DNA of 64,000 bases from Salinicoccus roseus (GCF_003814515.1 NZ_RKQJ01000001.1:496001-560000); one strand, 5' to 3'. Positions 10,920 through 21,457 are shown, counted from the first letter of the stretch. Made by a program: numbers and translations. The notes: generated by a model from the sequence alone, not told the origin.

Positions 10920-12044
10920 TCAGTTCATGAGTCTTTCATATATATCTCCAAGTGCTTCGGCGATCCTTTCGATCTCCTCGTCCGTCATCATGTATGAAAA
11001 ACTGAAACGGATGGATTTCGTGCTCCTGTCCGTCTCCCCATACATGGAAGACAGCACGTGGGAAGGCTCCAGTGTACCTGCATGGCATGCTGAACCCGCC
11101 GACAGGCAGATGCCGGCCATATCGAGTGCCGTCAACAGGAATTCCGCGTCTGTCCACGGGAAGTACAAGTTGATGATGTGGCTGGCCGACTGGTTGACGT
11201 CGCCGTTCACCTGGAACGGGATTTCAGCTGAAGTCAGCGTGTTCAGCAGCAGTTCCTTCAGCTGCATCTCACGGATGCTCCGCCGTGTCATCTCGTCCGA
11301 TGCCTTCTGCATCGCCGCCGCCATCGCCTGTATCCACATGGTGTTTTCGGTGCCGCCCCTTGCATCCCGTTCCTGGGAACCGCCTGTGATTACGGGATCA
11401 AGATGCACGTCCTTCGACTTGTAGAGCAGTCCCACACCTTTTGGCCCGTACAGCTTATGGGCGCTCAAAGACAGCAGATCCACGCCGAGATCTTCGACGT
11501 CGACCGTCATATGCCCGAATGCCTGTACCGCATCGACATGCAGCAGTGCATCTGATCCGGAGAGCATCTCCCGGATCTCGTAGATCGGCTGCATGACACC
11601 TGTTTCGTTGTTGACGAGCATGATTGAAACGAGTGCTGTATCCTCCCGGAGCGCGCGCTTCAATGCAGCCATATCCACAACGCCCCGCTCATCGGCGGGT
11701 ACATAGGTGACTTCGGCATCGGCCTCGAGGGCCCTGAACGTGTTGAGGACCGAGGCGTGTTCAACCTCGGTTGTGATGACATGCGGACGGTCACGGCGTC
11801 CGATCACGCCCCTGATTGCCATGTTGTTCGCCTCTGTCGCACCACTTGTAAAAATGATTTCCGAAGCGGAAGCGTTGAGCAGTGCAGCCGTTTGCCTCCT
11901 CGCCTTCTCAAGCTGTGCCTTGGCACGCTTGCCGGCCTTATGGATGCTGGATGGGTTGCCGAACTCATCCGCATTGTCGATTATATTTTTCAGAATATCC
12001 CTGTCCACCGGAGTGGTCGCTGCATAGTCAGCATACACTTCCAC
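10920..12044 (-). CDS. Cysteine desulfurase (IscS/NifS family)
   Basis: A 374-residue PLP-dependent cysteine desulfurase that removes sulfur from L-cysteine. ADYAATTPVD opens the fold, HVDAVQAFGH and SLSAHKLYGPKGVG carry the PLP-binding Asp and Lys, and SAGSACHAGT holds the catalytic cysteine in a long loop. It corresponds to B. subtilis YrvO, which feeds MnmA. The start is GTG at 12044 with AGGGTGAT upstream. The gene is first in the iscS-mnmA-TPR-recD2 run. In relatives cymR normally lies directly upstream; here about 7.6 kb of other genes separates them. Confidence 0.94.
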   Translation of the reverse strand: MEVYADYAATTPVDRDILKNIIDNADEFGNPSSIHKAGKRAKAQLEKARRQTAALLNASASEIIFTSGATEANNMAIRGVIGRRDRPHVITTEVEHASVLNTFRALEADAEVTYVPADERGVVDMAALKRALREDTALVSIMLVNNETGVMQPIYEIREMLSGSDALLHVDAVQAFGHMTVDVEDLGVDLLSLSAHKLYGPKGVGLLYKSKDVHLDPVITGGSQERDARGGTENTMWIQAMAAAMQKASDEMTRRSIREMQLKELLLNTLTSAEIPFQVNGDVNQSASHIINLYFPWTDAEFLLTALDMAGICLSAGSACHAGTLEPSHVLSSMYGETDRSTKSIRFSFSYMMTDEEIERIAEALGDIYERLMN

Positions 12045-12081
12045 TGTTGATCACCCTACTTTGCAAATAGCTTTATTATAC

Positions 12082-12110
12082 AATATAGAATTTTAACATG
12101 GAATAGTAAA
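12082..12110 (-). promoter_or_regulatory. Candidate promoter of the iscS operon
   Basis: On the minus strand TTTACT (12105-12110) and TATATT (12082-12087) are 17 bases apart, upstream of iscS. Both hexamers deviate from consensus. The region is AT-rich, and a nearby TATAAT gives an overlapping alternative. Confidence 0.4.
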
Positions 12111-12189
12111 TTTTTATACTTTCCAGACCGTTTATTAGACAAAATAATTCCGATGGCCGATAATTGTGCACAGATAGGAGGAATTGCAA

Positions 12190-13188
12190 ATGCCAAAGAA
12201 ATTGACACCATCCATCCTGAACCTCGTGCCTGTGCGTGAGGGCAAGGATGCCGGCGATGCATACAGGGATATGGTGGGCCTTGCACAGCATGTGGACGGT
12301 TCCGACTATGCCAGATATTGGGTCGCTGAGCACCACAACACTACATCCATCGCATCTTCTGCGACACGGCAGCTGATCCACCATATTCTGCAGCACACGG
12401 AGCACATACGTGTCGGAAGCGGCGGCGTCATGCTCCCGAACCACTCCCCCCTCATTGTGGCTGAGGAGTTCGGCACCATGCACGCCATCTTCGGGGACCG
12501 CCTCGACATCGGCCTCGGGCGCGCACCGGGTACGGATATGCGGACGGCTGCGGCGATAAGACGGAATAACCATGACGGTGTATATACATTCGGTTCGGAG
12601 GTCGAAGATATCCGGAAGTACCTCTCCGATGAAGAGACGAAAGTGGTCGCCTTCCCGGGCCATGGGACGAATATCCCATTGTACATCCTCGGGTCTTCTA
12701 CGGATTCCGCACATATCGCCGCAAGGCTTGGACTGCCTTATGCCTTTGCAGCCCACTTTGCACCGGATCAGATGGAAGCGGCCTTCAAGATATATGAAAG
12801 AGAATTCGAGCCTTCCGGACAGCTCGATGAACCATACAAGATCGCCTGTCTGAATGTCATCTGCGCAGATACTGACGAAGCGGCTAAATACCTCTCCACG
12901 ACGATGTCCCAGTTCGTGCTGAACGTCGTGCGCGGCGGTCGGAATAAACTCCAGCCGCCCGTCGATGACATGGGGCCGCTCTGGACGGAGCCCGAAAAAC
13001 AGATTGTCGAAAGCCGCTTCCCGGTGGCGCTCCTCGGCTCGGAAGGAACGGTCCTGGACAAGCTCAGACTGTTCCAGCAGCAGTACAATGCCGACGAAAT
13101 CATGGCGGTCAGCTATATATATGATACAGATGCACAGAAGCATTCCTACGACATATTCGAAAAAGTGGTACAGAAATACAACAGTTGA
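12190..13188 (+). CDS. LLM-class flavin-dependent oxidoreductase
   Basis: A 332-residue luciferase-like monooxygenase-fold protein, expected to use reduced FMN or F420 to oxidise an unknown substrate. Typical features are YWVAEHHNTTSIAS, IRVGSGGVMLPNHSPL, DIGLGRAPGTD and the later LGSEGTVLDKL. The ATG at 12190 has a perfect AGGAGG 8 bases upstream. It faces away from iscS and converges on thrB, with a shared hairpin at 13195-13224. A second member of the same family lies at 57857-58855. The substrate cannot be named from sequence. Confidence 0.88.
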   Translation: MPKKLTPSILNLVPVREGKDAGDAYRDMVGLAQHVDGSDYARYWVAEHHNTTSIASSATRQLIHHILQHTEHIRVGSGGVMLPNHSPLIVAEEFGTMHAIFGDRLDIGLGRAPGTDMRTAAAIRRNNHDGVYTFGSEVEDIRKYLSDEETKVVAFPGHGTNIPLYILGSSTDSAHIAARLGLPYAFAAHFAPDQMEAAFKIYEREFEPSGQLDEPYKIACLNVICADTDEAAKYLSTTMSQFVLNVVRGGRNKLQPPVDDMGPLWTEPEKQIVESRFPVALLGSEGTVLDKLRLFQQQYNADEIMAVSYIYDTDAQKHSYDIFEKVVQKYNS

Positions 13189-13194
13189 CCCGAA

Positions 13195-13224
13195 GAAGCC
13201 CCCTCATGATCATGAGGGGGCTTC
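13195..13224. terminator. Bidirectional hairpin between LLM oxidoreductase and thrB
   Basis: A perfect 30-bp palindrome with arms GAAGCCCCCTCATGA and its complement sits between the two convergent stop codons. It has no long T-run on either side, but its position and GC-rich arms fit a shared transcription end. Confidence 0.75.
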
Positions 13225-14091
13225 CTATTGGAAAATATCCACTTTTTCGTGCAGGCAGCCGGATACGCTGGCGAGGGCGCCGACGATGCGGTCGGCGTCC
13301 TCCTCCCTGCATAGTGTGAGGAGCGATGGGCCTGCGCCGCTGATGACCGTCGCATAGGCGCCTTCCGAAAGCGTGATCCGTCTGATGTCTTCATACTCTG
13401 CAATCAATGATTCACGGTACGGTTCATGGAGGCGGTCAGACATCATCAGCTCACCCATCGATCGATAGTCGTTGTTCATGATGGACAGCAGCATGACATT
13501 GTTGATGGCATTCTGGCTGACCGCATCCGCACGTGAATATGAAGTCGGAAGTGCCGCACGTGCTTCCCCCGTATCGATCTCGTATGGCGGGACGCTCACG
13601 ATGGCCGCAAGACCATCAAGCGCCAATGTATGGTAATGGAGGTCTCCGTCGCTGTAGTACCCGACGAACAGCCCTCCGGTCACAGCCGGTCCGACATTGT
13701 CGGGATGCCCTTCAAATGCACTGCCGCACTTGACCTTGTCGAAATCGCTCAGTCCGAGCCGGCAGAAATGGTCCGCAAGTTCGACCCCGGCGATGATCGC
13801 CGAGGCGGAACTGCCCATGCCATGGGTCAGCGGGATTTCACTGGACATCTTTATCTTAAGGGGCGGGAGCGTTTCGCCGTACTTCTCTGCAACCTGGATG
13901 GCGGTAGCCAGGACGAGGTTCTCTTCATCGGCAGGCAGGACTTCAAGGAAATCATCCTGAAAGACGACTTCGAAACGGCCGCTCTCCTCCGCTTCGATCT
14001 TGAGGAACTTTCCCAGGGCGAGTCCCATCGAGTCGAATCCCGGCCCGAGATTCGCACTCGTTGCCGGCACCCTAAACTGATGGGCTGGCAT
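13225..14091 (-). CDS. thrB: Homoserine kinase
   Basis: A 288-residue GHMP-family kinase that phosphorylates homoserine, the penultimate step to threonine. Visible motifs are [38 protein letters not shown] (the GHMP phosphate loop) and [12 protein letters not shown]. The start at 14091 is chosen because the family begins here; it overlaps thrC by 20 bases. An ATG pair at 14133/14136 with AAGGTG upstream is an alternative start. It is last in hom-thrC-thrB, the usual Firmicute order. Confidence 0.94.
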   Translation of the reverse strand: MPAHQFRVPATSANLGPGFDSMGLALGKFLKIEAEESGRFEVVFQDDFLEVLPADEENLVLATAIQVAEKYGETLPPLKIKMSSEIPLTHGMGSSASAIIAGVELADHFCRLGLSDFDKVKCGSAFEGHPDNVGPAVTGGLFVGYYSDGDLHYHTLALDGLAAIVSVPPYEIDTGEARAALPTSYSRADAVSQNAINNVMLLSIMNNDYRSMGELMMSDRLHEPYRESLIAEYEDIRRITLSEGAYATVISGAGPSLLTLCREEDADRIVGALASVSGCLHEKVDIFQ

Positions 14092-15154
14092 CTTTTGATA
14101 TGCTTTCGATATATTCGATGATCTGATCCTCATCATTCGGCAGCACCTTCGGCTTCTGTGTAATCTGTTCGATTGCGGTTTCCGGATCCTTCAGTCCATT
14201 TCCTGTAAGGACGGTCACGACTGTGGATCCTTTTTCTATCTTCCCATTCTCGAGAGAGCGGATCATGCCGGCGACACTCGCATTGGAGCCGGGTTCTGCA
14301 AAGATGCCTTCCGTGCCCGCAAGGAGCTCATAGGCTGAAAGGATCTCATCATCGGTGACCGATTCGATCATGCCGCCGGATTCGTCCCTGGCCGCGACAG
14401 CAAGAGACCAGCTTGCAGGATTTCCGATGCGGATGGCGGTTGCCACGGTCTCGGGCTGGGCGATGATTTCATCATTGACGATGGCCGCCGCCCCTTCCGC
14501 TTCAAAGCCATACATCTTGGGGCGTCCGCAGGATTTCTTTTCATCGTATTCCTTGAAGCCCTTCCAATATGCGGAGATGTTGCCTGCATTCCCGACCGGG
14601 ATGGTGAGGTAGTCCGGCGCCTTGCCGAGCACATCGACGATTTCAAATGCCGCCGTCTTCTGTCCCTCAAGCCTGTACGGGTTGACCGAATTGACGAGGG
14701 TGATGTCATCCTTCTCCTCGGCGATGCGGCGGACGATCTTGAGTGCTTCGTCGAAATTGCCCTCGATGGAGACGATCTTTGCGCCATACATCATCGCCTG
14801 CGCCAGTTTGCCGAGGGCGATCTTGCCTTCCGGGATGACGACGATGGTGTTGAGCCCCGCTCTTGAGGCGTAAGCTGCAGCCGAGGCGGATGTATTGCCT
14901 GTCGATGCGCAGATGACGGTGTGCGCCCCCGCTTCCTTCGCCTTCGCCACGGCCATGACCATGCCGCGATCCTTGAAGGAACCTGTCGGGTTCACCCCTT
15001 CTACTTTTGCATAGAGGTCGGCTCCATACTTTTCACTCAGCGTATCAAGACGGATGAGCGGCGTATCCCCTTCATGGAGCGTCAATTTCGGTGTTTCTCC
15101 GGTGACGGGGAGCAGCTCACTGTATTCTTTGATCAAGCCTTGCCAATTTGCCAT
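14072..15154 (-). CDS. thrC: Threonine synthase
   Basis: A 360-residue PLP enzyme that converts O-phosphohomoserine to threonine. [20 protein letters not shown] contains the PLP-binding lysine, [19 protein letters not shown] follows, and [15 protein letters not shown] lies in the PLP-phosphate region. Length and start match the short bacterial type. AAGGAG precedes the ATG, which starts 4 bases after the hom stop. It overlaps thrB by 20 bases, so the three genes form one operon. Confidence 0.95.
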   Translation of the reverse strand: MANWQGLIKEYSELLPVTGETPKLTLHEGDTPLIRLDTLSEKYGADLYAKVEGVNPTGSFKDRGMVMAVAKAKEAGAHTVICASTGNTSASAAAYASRAGLNTIVVIPEGKIALGKLAQAMMYGAKIVSIEGNFDEALKIVRRIAEEKDDITLVNSVNPYRLEGQKTAAFEIVDVLGKAPDYLTIPVGNAGNISAYWKGFKEYDEKKSCGRPKMYGFEAEGAAAIVNDEIIAQPETVATAIRIGNPASWSLAVAARDESGGMIESVTDDEILSAYELLAGTEGIFAEPGSNASVAGMIRSLENGKIEKGSTVVTVLTGNGLKDPETAIEQITQKPKVLPNDEDQIIEYIESISKDASPSV

Positions 15155-15158
15155 GCTA

Positions 15159-16376
15159 TCAATCTCCTTCTACCTGATATATTGCTTCAATGCCGAAATT
15201 CTGGTCCTGCTTCAGCTGTTCGAGCTGATCCGGATCGATCGGTGATGTGATCACCGTCGTCTCCGCTCCTGAATCCAATACACTGTATTCGACCTTCAGG
15301 CCAGCAAGATGATTCTTCAAGGCGTCCGCTTCTGCGGCGAAGCGAATGAAATACTTGTGGCTCGACTGCGACGGCTTCACTGACGCCGTCTGCTGCGGCG
15401 TGAGGTTGAACTGCTTCCTCCCGGCGTTCCGCCAGCAGTTGATCAAGTCCGACACGACGGCCGATGCCGTTTCCTTTCCGCCCGCACCCGGGCCGTAGAA
15501 CATCGTCTCCCCGACTGCATTGCCGTTTACATATACTGCGTTCTTTTCATACCCGACCGAGGACAGCTGATGATCGGATGGCAGGAACACGGGCGCCACT
15601 TCCACCGACAGGCCCTGGTCGTCAAACTCACTCTTCCCTACAAGCTTCAGTATCAGCCCTTCCTTCTTGGCTGTCTCTATATCCTTCAGTTCAACATTGT
15701 TGATGCCTGTAACTGGAACCTCGTCGATATCGACCTTGCGGTCGTAGGCCAACCGGGACAGGAGGACGATCTTGCGCTGGGCGTCGAAGCCGCCCACATC
15801 ATTTGTAGGGTCAGCTTCAGCATACCCCTTATCCTGCGATTCCTTCAATGCCTTTTCATAATCCCAGCCATCGTTCGTCATCTTGGTCAGGATATAGTTC
15901 GTCGTCCCATTCAGAATGCCCATGACCTTATGTATCTCATTGGCGTTCAGACCATGTTCGATGGCATGCAGGATCGGTATGCCGCCAGCCACACTTGCTT
16001 CATAAAGCAGCCTCGCATCATTTTCATTCGCAACTTCGGTCAGTTCATCGATATATTTGGCAAGCATATCCTTGTTCGCACTGATGACGTGGATGCCCTT
16101 TTCGAGGAATCTCTTGAGGATATCCCGTGTATCTTCCATGCCGCCCATCACTTCTATGACGGCATCTATATCATCCGCTCCATACAGATCAGTGATGTCA
16201 TCGGTCAGCTTCACATCCGTCAGGTCAACATCCCGTTCCTTGTCGATGTTGTTGACGAAGACGTGGCTGATCGTTACATCTTCACCCATCAGTCCTGAGA
16301 TCTTGCTTTTATTCATTAGGAGCACTTCAACGACTCCGCAGCCGACTGTGCCCATTCCAAGTATTGCCAAATTCAT
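15159..16376 (-). CDS. hom: Homoserine dehydrogenase
   Basis: A 405-residue NAD(P)-dependent enzyme that reduces aspartate semialdehyde to homoserine. The Rossmann start is [17 protein letters not shown]; the catalytic region has [30 protein letters not shown] and [14 protein letters not shown]. The C-terminal 80 residues look like the ACT regulatory domain of this family ([20 protein letters not shown]), which suggests feedback control by threonine. AGGAGGG precedes the ATG. It is divergent from lysC across 150 bases of AT-rich DNA in which no convincing promoter pair was identified. Confidence 0.95.
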   Translation of the reverse strand: MNLAILGMGTVGCGVVEVLLMNKSKISGLMGEDVTISHVFVNNIDKERDVDLTDVKLTDDITDLYGADDIDAVIEVMGGMEDTRDILKRFLEKGIHVISANKDMLAKYIDELTEVANENDARLLYEASVAGGIPILHAIEHGLNANEIHKVMGILNGTTNYILTKMTNDGWDYEKALKESQDKGYAEADPTNDVGGFDAQRKIVLLSRLAYDRKVDIDEVPVTGINNVELKDIETAKKEGLILKLVGKSEFDDQGLSVEVAPVFLPSDHQLSSVGYEKNAVYVNGNAVGETMFYGPGAGGKETASAVVSDLINCWRNAGRKQFNLTPQQTASVKPSQSSHKYFIRFAAEADALKNHLAGLKVEYSVLDSGAETTVITSPIDPDQLEQLKQDQNFGIEAIYQVEGD

Positions 16377-16526
16377 ATCGCAAACACCCTCCTGTATCTT
16401 TTCTTCGTATAAGATTATATATTAGAGAGAAAAGTTCAAAAATTCAAGAAATAATTTAAAAAAAGGTACACAAGTTTTATTATTTCATGTAATATTGTTT
16501 TTAAAATTCAGAAATGAGGGTGTGAG

Positions 16527-17894
16527 ATGATGAAAGTTGTGAAGTTTGGAGGGAGCTCCCTAAGCGATTCCCATCAGGTCAGAAAAGTGGCCGATATAAT
16601 AAAAAGTGATGCCGAACGGCGGATTGCTGTCGTCTCGGCCCCAGGAAAACGGTTCAGTGAGGATACGAAGGTCACGGACATGCTGATTGCCCTGCACGCG
16701 AACAAGACGGCAGGATTCGACACCGGGGAGGCGATCGACCGGATCATCGACAGGTTCTCCTCGATCATCGACGACCTCGGCATAGACCAGGATCTGCTCG
16801 CTCAATACCGGGCGACCCTGAACAATTATCTAGATGACATAAAGGAAGAAGACAGGCTTCTGGATGCCCTGAAGTCCTGCGGGGAGGATTTCAACGCCCA
16901 GCTGCTGAGCGCCCATCTGAATAAAATCGGCGTGGAGGCGGAATACATGTCACCGAAGGATGCAGGCATCCTGGTCACGGATGAGCCTTCCAATGCCCAG
17001 CTGATCGAGTCATCCTACGAGCGCCTGAACAGGCTGAAGGATGCACCGCATGTGATCGTCATCCCCGGCTTCTTCGGATATTCCGAAAACAACCAGATCG
17101 TCACCTTCCCGAGAGGCGGATCAGACATCACCGGGGCCATCGTGGCGAGGGGCGTCGAAGCCGACCTGTATGAAAACTTCACGGATGTCAGCTTCATCTA
17201 TTCAGCACATCCTGGGCTTATAGATGAACCGCATGCAATCAAGGAAATCACCTACCGCGAGATGCGTGAGCTCTCCTACGCAGGCTTCGGGGTCTTCCAC
17301 GACGAAGCGCTTGCTCCGGTATACAAGAAGAAGATTCCGATCATGATAAGGAATACGAACGACCCTGAGGTTGAAGGGACGAAGATCGTCTCTGAACGGG
17401 AATTCATCCCTGAAATGCCAGTCATCGGCATCAGCTGTGATGAAGGATTCACTTCAATCACCATGAACAAATACTTGATGAACCGTGAGATCGGCTTTAC
17501 GCGGCGGCTGCTCCAGATACTCGAGGACCACTGCCTCTCCTACGAACATATCCCGTCCGGAATCGACAACCTCTCCATAATACTCAGGTCCAGGCAGTTC
17601 GAAGGGAATACGAAGCTAGAAGAGGTGATGGCGGACATCAACGATAAGCTGGAGCCGGAATCCATGTATGTGGAGGATGACCTTGTACTGCTCGTCATCG
17701 TCGGCGAAGGCATGAAGGAGCACATCGGCATCGCAACCAAGACGACGACTGCGCTGAGCGATAATGGCGTCAACATCAGCATGATCAACCAGGGCGCATC
17801 CGAAATCAGCATGATGTTCGCAATCGCCTTAGAAGACGAGGAAAAGGCGCTCCGTGCGATCTACCGCAACTATTTCAAAGAAGTGAAAGTGTGA
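16527..17894 (+). CDS. lysC: Aspartate kinase (ThrD/YclM type)
   Basis: A 455-residue monofunctional aspartokinase catalysing the first step from aspartate toward threonine, methionine and lysine. The N-terminus KVVKFGGSSLSDSHQVRKVA is the amino acid kinase signature; FPRGGSDITGAIVA is the aspartate-binding site; two ACT units follow near the C-terminus (GITSITMNK-like and LVLLVIVGEGMKEHIGIA). The length resembles B. subtilis YclM (aspartokinase III), the threonine-branch enzyme, which fits its place opposite hom-thrC-thrB. GAGGGTGTGAG precedes a double ATG. Confidence 0.92.
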   Translation: MMKVVKFGGSSLSDSHQVRKVADIIKSDAERRIAVVSAPGKRFSEDTKVTDMLIALHANKTAGFDTGEAIDRIIDRFSSIIDDLGIDQDLLAQYRATLNNYLDDIKEEDRLLDALKSCGEDFNAQLLSAHLNKIGVEAEYMSPKDAGILVTDEPSNAQLIESSYERLNRLKDAPHVIVIPGFFGYSENNQIVTFPRGGSDITGAIVARGVEADLYENFTDVSFIYSAHPGLIDEPHAIKEITYREMRELSYAGFGVFHDEALAPVYKKKIPIMIRNTNDPEVEGTKIVSEREFIPEMPVIGISCDEGFTSITMNKYLMNREIGFTRRLLQILEDHCLSYEHIPSGIDNLSIILRSRQFEGNTKLEEVMADINDKLEPESMYVEDDLVLLVIVGEGMKEHIGIATKTTTALSDNGVNISMINQGASEISMMFAIALEDEEKALRAIYRNYFKEVKV

Positions 17895-17975
17895 TTCCTG
17901 CATTCAAATGGATGAATCATTTCCTCCCACAGGGTATACTGATAACAAGAGATACTGGAATATGGGAGGGCCAGA

Positions 17976-19658
17976 ATGATATTTGAAAAAAGACTGCAGC
18001 ATATTAAAAGGTACAGGGAAATCGCCCTCGCCTTCTCGAAGAGCGGCTTCGGCTACATCGTCGAGGAGCTTGGGCTGGATGAAGTGCTGTCCCTGCCGAA
18101 ACGGCTCCTGCTGAAGCAGGATCCTGAACATGTCGAGAAGACGCGGGGGGAACGCATCCGGCTGTTCCTTGAAGAGATGGGGCCCACTTTCGTCAAAATC
18201 GGACAGGTGGCGAGTACCCGTCCCGACCTCGTCCCGGAGGACATCATCAATGAACTGTCGAAATTGCAGAGTCACGTCCCCCCGTTCCCCTATGAGGAAG
18301 TGGAGGCGCTCATGGAAGAGTCGCTCGGTGCCCGTGTAAGTGATATCTTCGACACCCTGGAGCCCGAGACGATCGGATCAGCCTCCATCGGCCAGGTGCA
18401 CAGGGGGGTGCTGACTACTGGAGAAGCGGTGGCTGTCAAAGTGCAGCGCCCAAACATTGAAAAGATCGTGCGCAATGATCTTGAAATCCTCCACAACCTG
18501 GCGATGATGGCGGAATCAAGACTTGAATGGGCACGCCAGTACCAGCTGATGGACATGATTGAAGAATTCAGCAGAGCCATCATCGATGAGCTGGATTATA
18601 CGATAGAGGGCCGGAACACCGAAAAGATCGGCAGACAGTTTACAGAGGATGAAACCGTCCACATACCGGCGATATTCTGGGATGTGACCACGAAGAACGT
18701 TCTGGTCATGGAATACATCGACGGCATCGGAATCAGTGATTTCAATGCCATAGAGGAAAAGGGGTATTCAAGGGAACGCCTCGCCGAGCGGCTCACCCAT
18801 GCCATCTTCCATCAGATACTGATCGAAGGCTTCTTCCACGGCGATCCGCACCCCGGCAACATCACCATCATGGAGGATGAAGTCATCGGCTTCATGGACT
18901 TCGGGATGGTGGGCAAGATGACAAAGGAGATGAAGGCCAATTTCGGATCGCTCCTGATCGCCATGATGAGGAAGGATGCAGACGGTGTCGTCAGGGCCAT
19001 CACCCATATGGGCGTCGTCCCCGACGAAGTGGACATGAAGGCACTGAAGAAGGATGCTGAACTGCTCCGGGACAAATACTATGACATACCCCTCAGTCGC
19101 ATGAACCTTGGCGAGGCGGTACAGGACATCTTCGACATCGCCAATACACACCGCATAAAGCTTCCGACCGATTTCACCATGCTCGGCAAGACGATCCTCA
19201 CACTCGAGAGCATCGTCCGTCAGCTCGACCCTGATTTCAGCATCGTCGATGTAGCGGAACCGTTCGGCAGACAGCTGCTCAAGGAACGGTACAATCCGAA
19301 GAATATTACCGACCGCGCATGGCACCAATGGCTTGAATTCAGCGATGATCTGAAGGATGCCTCGAGCAACCTCCATCAATTTTCAAAAGGTCTCAAGAAG
19401 AAGAAGGTGCCGGTCGAACTGGAGCTGCGGCGCAGTGAACAATTCATGAAGCGGCTGGATCGGCTCGGCAACAGACTGTCCTTCAGTATCGTCCTGCTTT
19501 CCTTCAGCATCATCATGGTCGGGCTGATCATCAGTTCGGCCCTCTCGGACCAGACCAATGTAATCTTAAGCATTCCTGCTGTTGAAATAGGCTCCGTAGT
19601 CGCCCTCATCATGTTCATCGGAATGATCTACTCGATATTCCGATCGGGAAGATTCTAA
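17976..19658 (+). CDS. UbiB/AarF-type atypical kinase
   Basis: A 560-residue member of the ABC1/ADCK/UbiB family of atypical protein-kinase-like ATPases. KxGQ-type motif FVKIGQVASTRPDLVP, alanine/serine-rich IGSASIGQVHRG, VAVKVQRPNIEKIV with the ATP-binding lysine, HGDPHPGNI and GFMDFGMVG are all present. Two transmembrane helices lie at the C-terminus (about 495-515 and 530-552). In proteobacteria UbiB supports ubiquinone synthesis; a Gram-positive coccus would be expected to use menaquinone, so the role here is unknown. GGGAGG precedes the ATG. It stands about 80 bases after lysC and ends in a strong bidirectional terminator. Confidence 0.9.
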   Translation: MIFEKRLQHIKRYREIALAFSKSGFGYIVEELGLDEVLSLPKRLLLKQDPEHVEKTRGERIRLFLEEMGPTFVKIGQVASTRPDLVPEDIINELSKLQSHVPPFPYEEVEALMEESLGARVSDIFDTLEPETIGSASIGQVHRGVLTTGEAVAVKVQRPNIEKIVRNDLEILHNLAMMAESRLEWARQYQLMDMIEEFSRAIIDELDYTIEGRNTEKIGRQFTEDETVHIPAIFWDVTTKNVLVMEYIDGIGISDFNAIEEKGYSRERLAERLTHAIFHQILIEGFFHGDPHPGNITIMEDEVIGFMDFGMVGKMTKEMKANFGSLLIAMMRKDADGVVRAITHMGVVPDEVDMKALKKDAELLRDKYYDIPLSRMNLGEAVQDIFDIANTHRIKLPTDFTMLGKTILTLESIVRQLDPDFSIVDVAEPFGRQLLKERYNPKNITDRAWHQWLEFSDDLKDASSNLHQFSKGLKKKKVPVELELRRSEQFMKRLDRLGNRLSFSIVLLSFSIIMVGLIISSALSDQTNVILSIPAVEIGSVVALIMFIGMIYSIFRSGRF

Positions 19659-19663
19659 ATAAA

Positions 19664-19696
19664 GCGTTGGAGATCATAGGATCTCCAACGCTTTTT
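19664..19696. terminator. Bidirectional terminator between the UbiB-like gene and cymR
   Basis: A 12-bp stem GCGTTGGAGATC/GATCTCCAACGC around a 4-base loop is followed by TTTTT on the plus strand and TTTATTTA on the minus strand, between convergent genes. Confidence 0.9.
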
Positions 19697-20111
19697 AAAT
19701 GTAGAACATATAGTCATCCACTTCGTCCTCATCGTGGTTGATCATGTCCTGCAGTGAAGTATGATCGAGCACATCCCTCAGGGCATCCCTGATGCGGCGC
19801 CACAAATACCGTTCCGTATCCGTATCCTTATCGTCGCCCTCGACGGCGACGATGTTCTCCTCAAGCGTCCTGAATATCTTGCCTACCGTAATTTCATCCG
19901 GCGGAAAGTTGAGTTCATAGCCACCGTACGCACCCCGTGTACTTTTGACCAGTTCTGCCTTCTTCAGATTGGCCACTATCTGTTCCAGGTAGAGGTCGCT
20001 GATGCCCCGCTCTTCTGCAACCGACTTGACGCTCCGTTTCTTTCCTCCATAATTCCTGGCCAGAGCCAGCATGAAGTACAGTCCATATCTTCCTCTTGTA
20101 GAGATTTTCAT
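19695..20111 (-). CDS. cymR: Cysteine metabolism repressor CymR (Rrf2 family)
   Basis: A 138-residue Rrf2-family winged-helix regulator. It opens MKISTRGRYGLYFMLALARN, has DLYLEQIVANLKKAELV as recognition-helix region, then STRGAYGGYEL (wing). No cysteine occurs, so it is not an Fe-S sensor of the IscR type; CymR of Bacillus and Staphylococcus acts with CysK to repress cysteine and sulfur genes. Divergence from rarA is the conserved neighbourhood. GAGGTG precedes the ATG. It is normally adjacent to iscS, but is separated from it here. Confidence 0.88.
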   Translation of the reverse strand: MKISTRGRYGLYFMLALARNYGGKKRSVKSVAEERGISDLYLEQIVANLKKAELVKSTRGAYGGYELNFPPDEITVGKIFRTLEENIVAVEGDDKDTDTERYLWRRIRDALRDVLDHTSLQDMINHDEDEVDDYMFYI

Positions 20112-20187
20112 AAAACACCTCGTAGTTTAAGTTCATTTATAATTATAGTAGTATTAAATATACCATAACTCTGAAACAGGTGAAAAT

Positions 20188-21456
20188 ATGTCAACTCAAC
20201 CATTAAGCTACAGGATGCGTCCGAAGACGATCGACGAGATACTCGGACAGTCGCACCTCGTCGGCGAAAACAGCATCATCAGAAGGATGGTCAAGGCAAG
20301 AAGGCTTTCCTCCATGATCCTCTATGGACCGCCGGGCATCGGCAAGACGAGCATAGCCAGCGCCATCGCAGGGTCCACGAACTACAAGTTCAGGACACTC
20401 AATGCCGTGACGAACACCAAGAAGGATATGCAGGCAGTCGCCGAAGAAGGGAAGATGAGCGGCAGCGTCATCCTCCTCCTCGATGAGATCCACCGTTTGG
20501 ACAAGGCGAAGCAGGACTTTCTGCTTCCACACCTTGAGAATGGGAACATCATACTGATCGGCGCCACGACCTCCAACCCCTATCATGCGATCAATCCGGC
20601 CATACGGAGCCGGTGCCAGATATTCGAACTGGAACTGCTCGACCCGGACGATGTAAGGGAAGCACTTGAGCGTGCCATCGGGGATGCATCGCGCGGCCTC
20701 GGGGACATCAACCTGGAAATTTCCGATGAAGCGATCGGCTACCTCTCCCACACCAGCCAGGGGGATGTGAGAAGTGCATTGAATGCACTGGAACTTGCTG
20801 CGCTCAGCACAGAGAAGAATTCCGAGGGTGTCACGGTCATCGGTATTGAAGATGCCAAGGCATGCATGCAGAAATCGGATCTTCTGTATGATAAGGATGG
20901 CGATCAGCACTATGATGTCATGAGCGCGTTCCAGAAATCGATCCGCGGCAGTGATGTGGATGCAGCACTCCACTACCTCGCCCGGCTCGTTGAAGCAGGC
21001 GACCTCGTCACCATCGCAAGGCGCCTGCTCGTCATCAGCTATGAGGATATCGGCCTCGCCAATCCTCAGCTTGCTTCACGCACACTCGATGCCATCGTTT
21101 CAGCTGAACGCCTCGGATTTCCGGAAGCACGCATTCCCCTCTCGCAGGCCGTCATCGAGCTTTCCCTTTCACCGAAATCGAACAGTGCCATCAAGAGTAT
21201 CGACGGGGCCTTATCGGATATAAGGAAAAAGAAGACGGGCGCCATTCCGAAGCATCTGAAGGACAGCCACTACAAAAGTGCCGAGAAGCTTGGAAATGGC
21301 ATCGGCTATAAATATCCACATAATTATCCGAACCATGTGGTCAGTCAGCAATATTTGCCAGATCCCCTCAAAAATGCCGCCTACTACCAGACATCGGATG
21401 TCTCAAAGTATGAAAAACAGCTTGCCGACATATACGATAAGCTTAAAAAATTATAA
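20188..21456 (+). CDS. rarA: Replication-associated recombination protein A (RarA/MgsA)
   Basis: A 422-residue AAA+ ATPase that acts at stalled replication forks with single-strand binding protein. Walker A is [10 protein letters not shown], Walker [12 protein letters not shown], sensor-1 [11 protein letters not shown] and the arginine-finger region [11 protein letters not shown]. The C-terminal half carries the tetramerisation part ([36 protein letters not shown]). AGGTG lies upstream of the ATG at 20188. It ends in front of the candidate 6S RNA, which is read in the opposite direction. Confidence 0.95.
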   Translation: MSTQPLSYRMRPKTIDEILGQSHLVGENSIIRRMVKARRLSSMILYGPPGIGKTSIASAIAGSTNYKFRTLNAVTNTKKDMQAVAEEGKMSGSVILLLDEIHRLDKAKQDFLLPHLENGNIILIGATTSNPYHAINPAIRSRCQIFELELLDPDDVREALERAIGDASRGLGDINLEISDEAIGYLSHTSQGDVRSALNALELAALSTEKNSEGVTVIGIEDAKACMQKSDLLYDKDGDQHYDVMSAFQKSIRGSDVDAALHYLARLVEAGDLVTIARRLLVISYEDIGLANPQLASRTLDAIVSAERLGFPEARIPLSQAVIELSLSPKSNSAIKSIDGALSDIRKKKTGAIPKHLKDSHYKSAEKLGNGIGYKYPHNYPNHVVSQQYLPDPLKNAAYYQTSDVSKYEKQLADIYDKLKKL

Positions 21457-21457
21457 A

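Noticed and set aside
12076-13143. 355-codon open frame on the minus strand
   Set aside because: It is fully antisense to the LLM oxidoreductase, which has a perfect ribosome binding site and clear family motifs; the antisense product has no recognisable domain.
16377-16526. Threonine- or lysine-responsive riboswitch between hom and lysC
   Set aside because: The gap is short and AT-rich, with no terminator, T-box core or L-box-like structure; promoters could not be assigned either.
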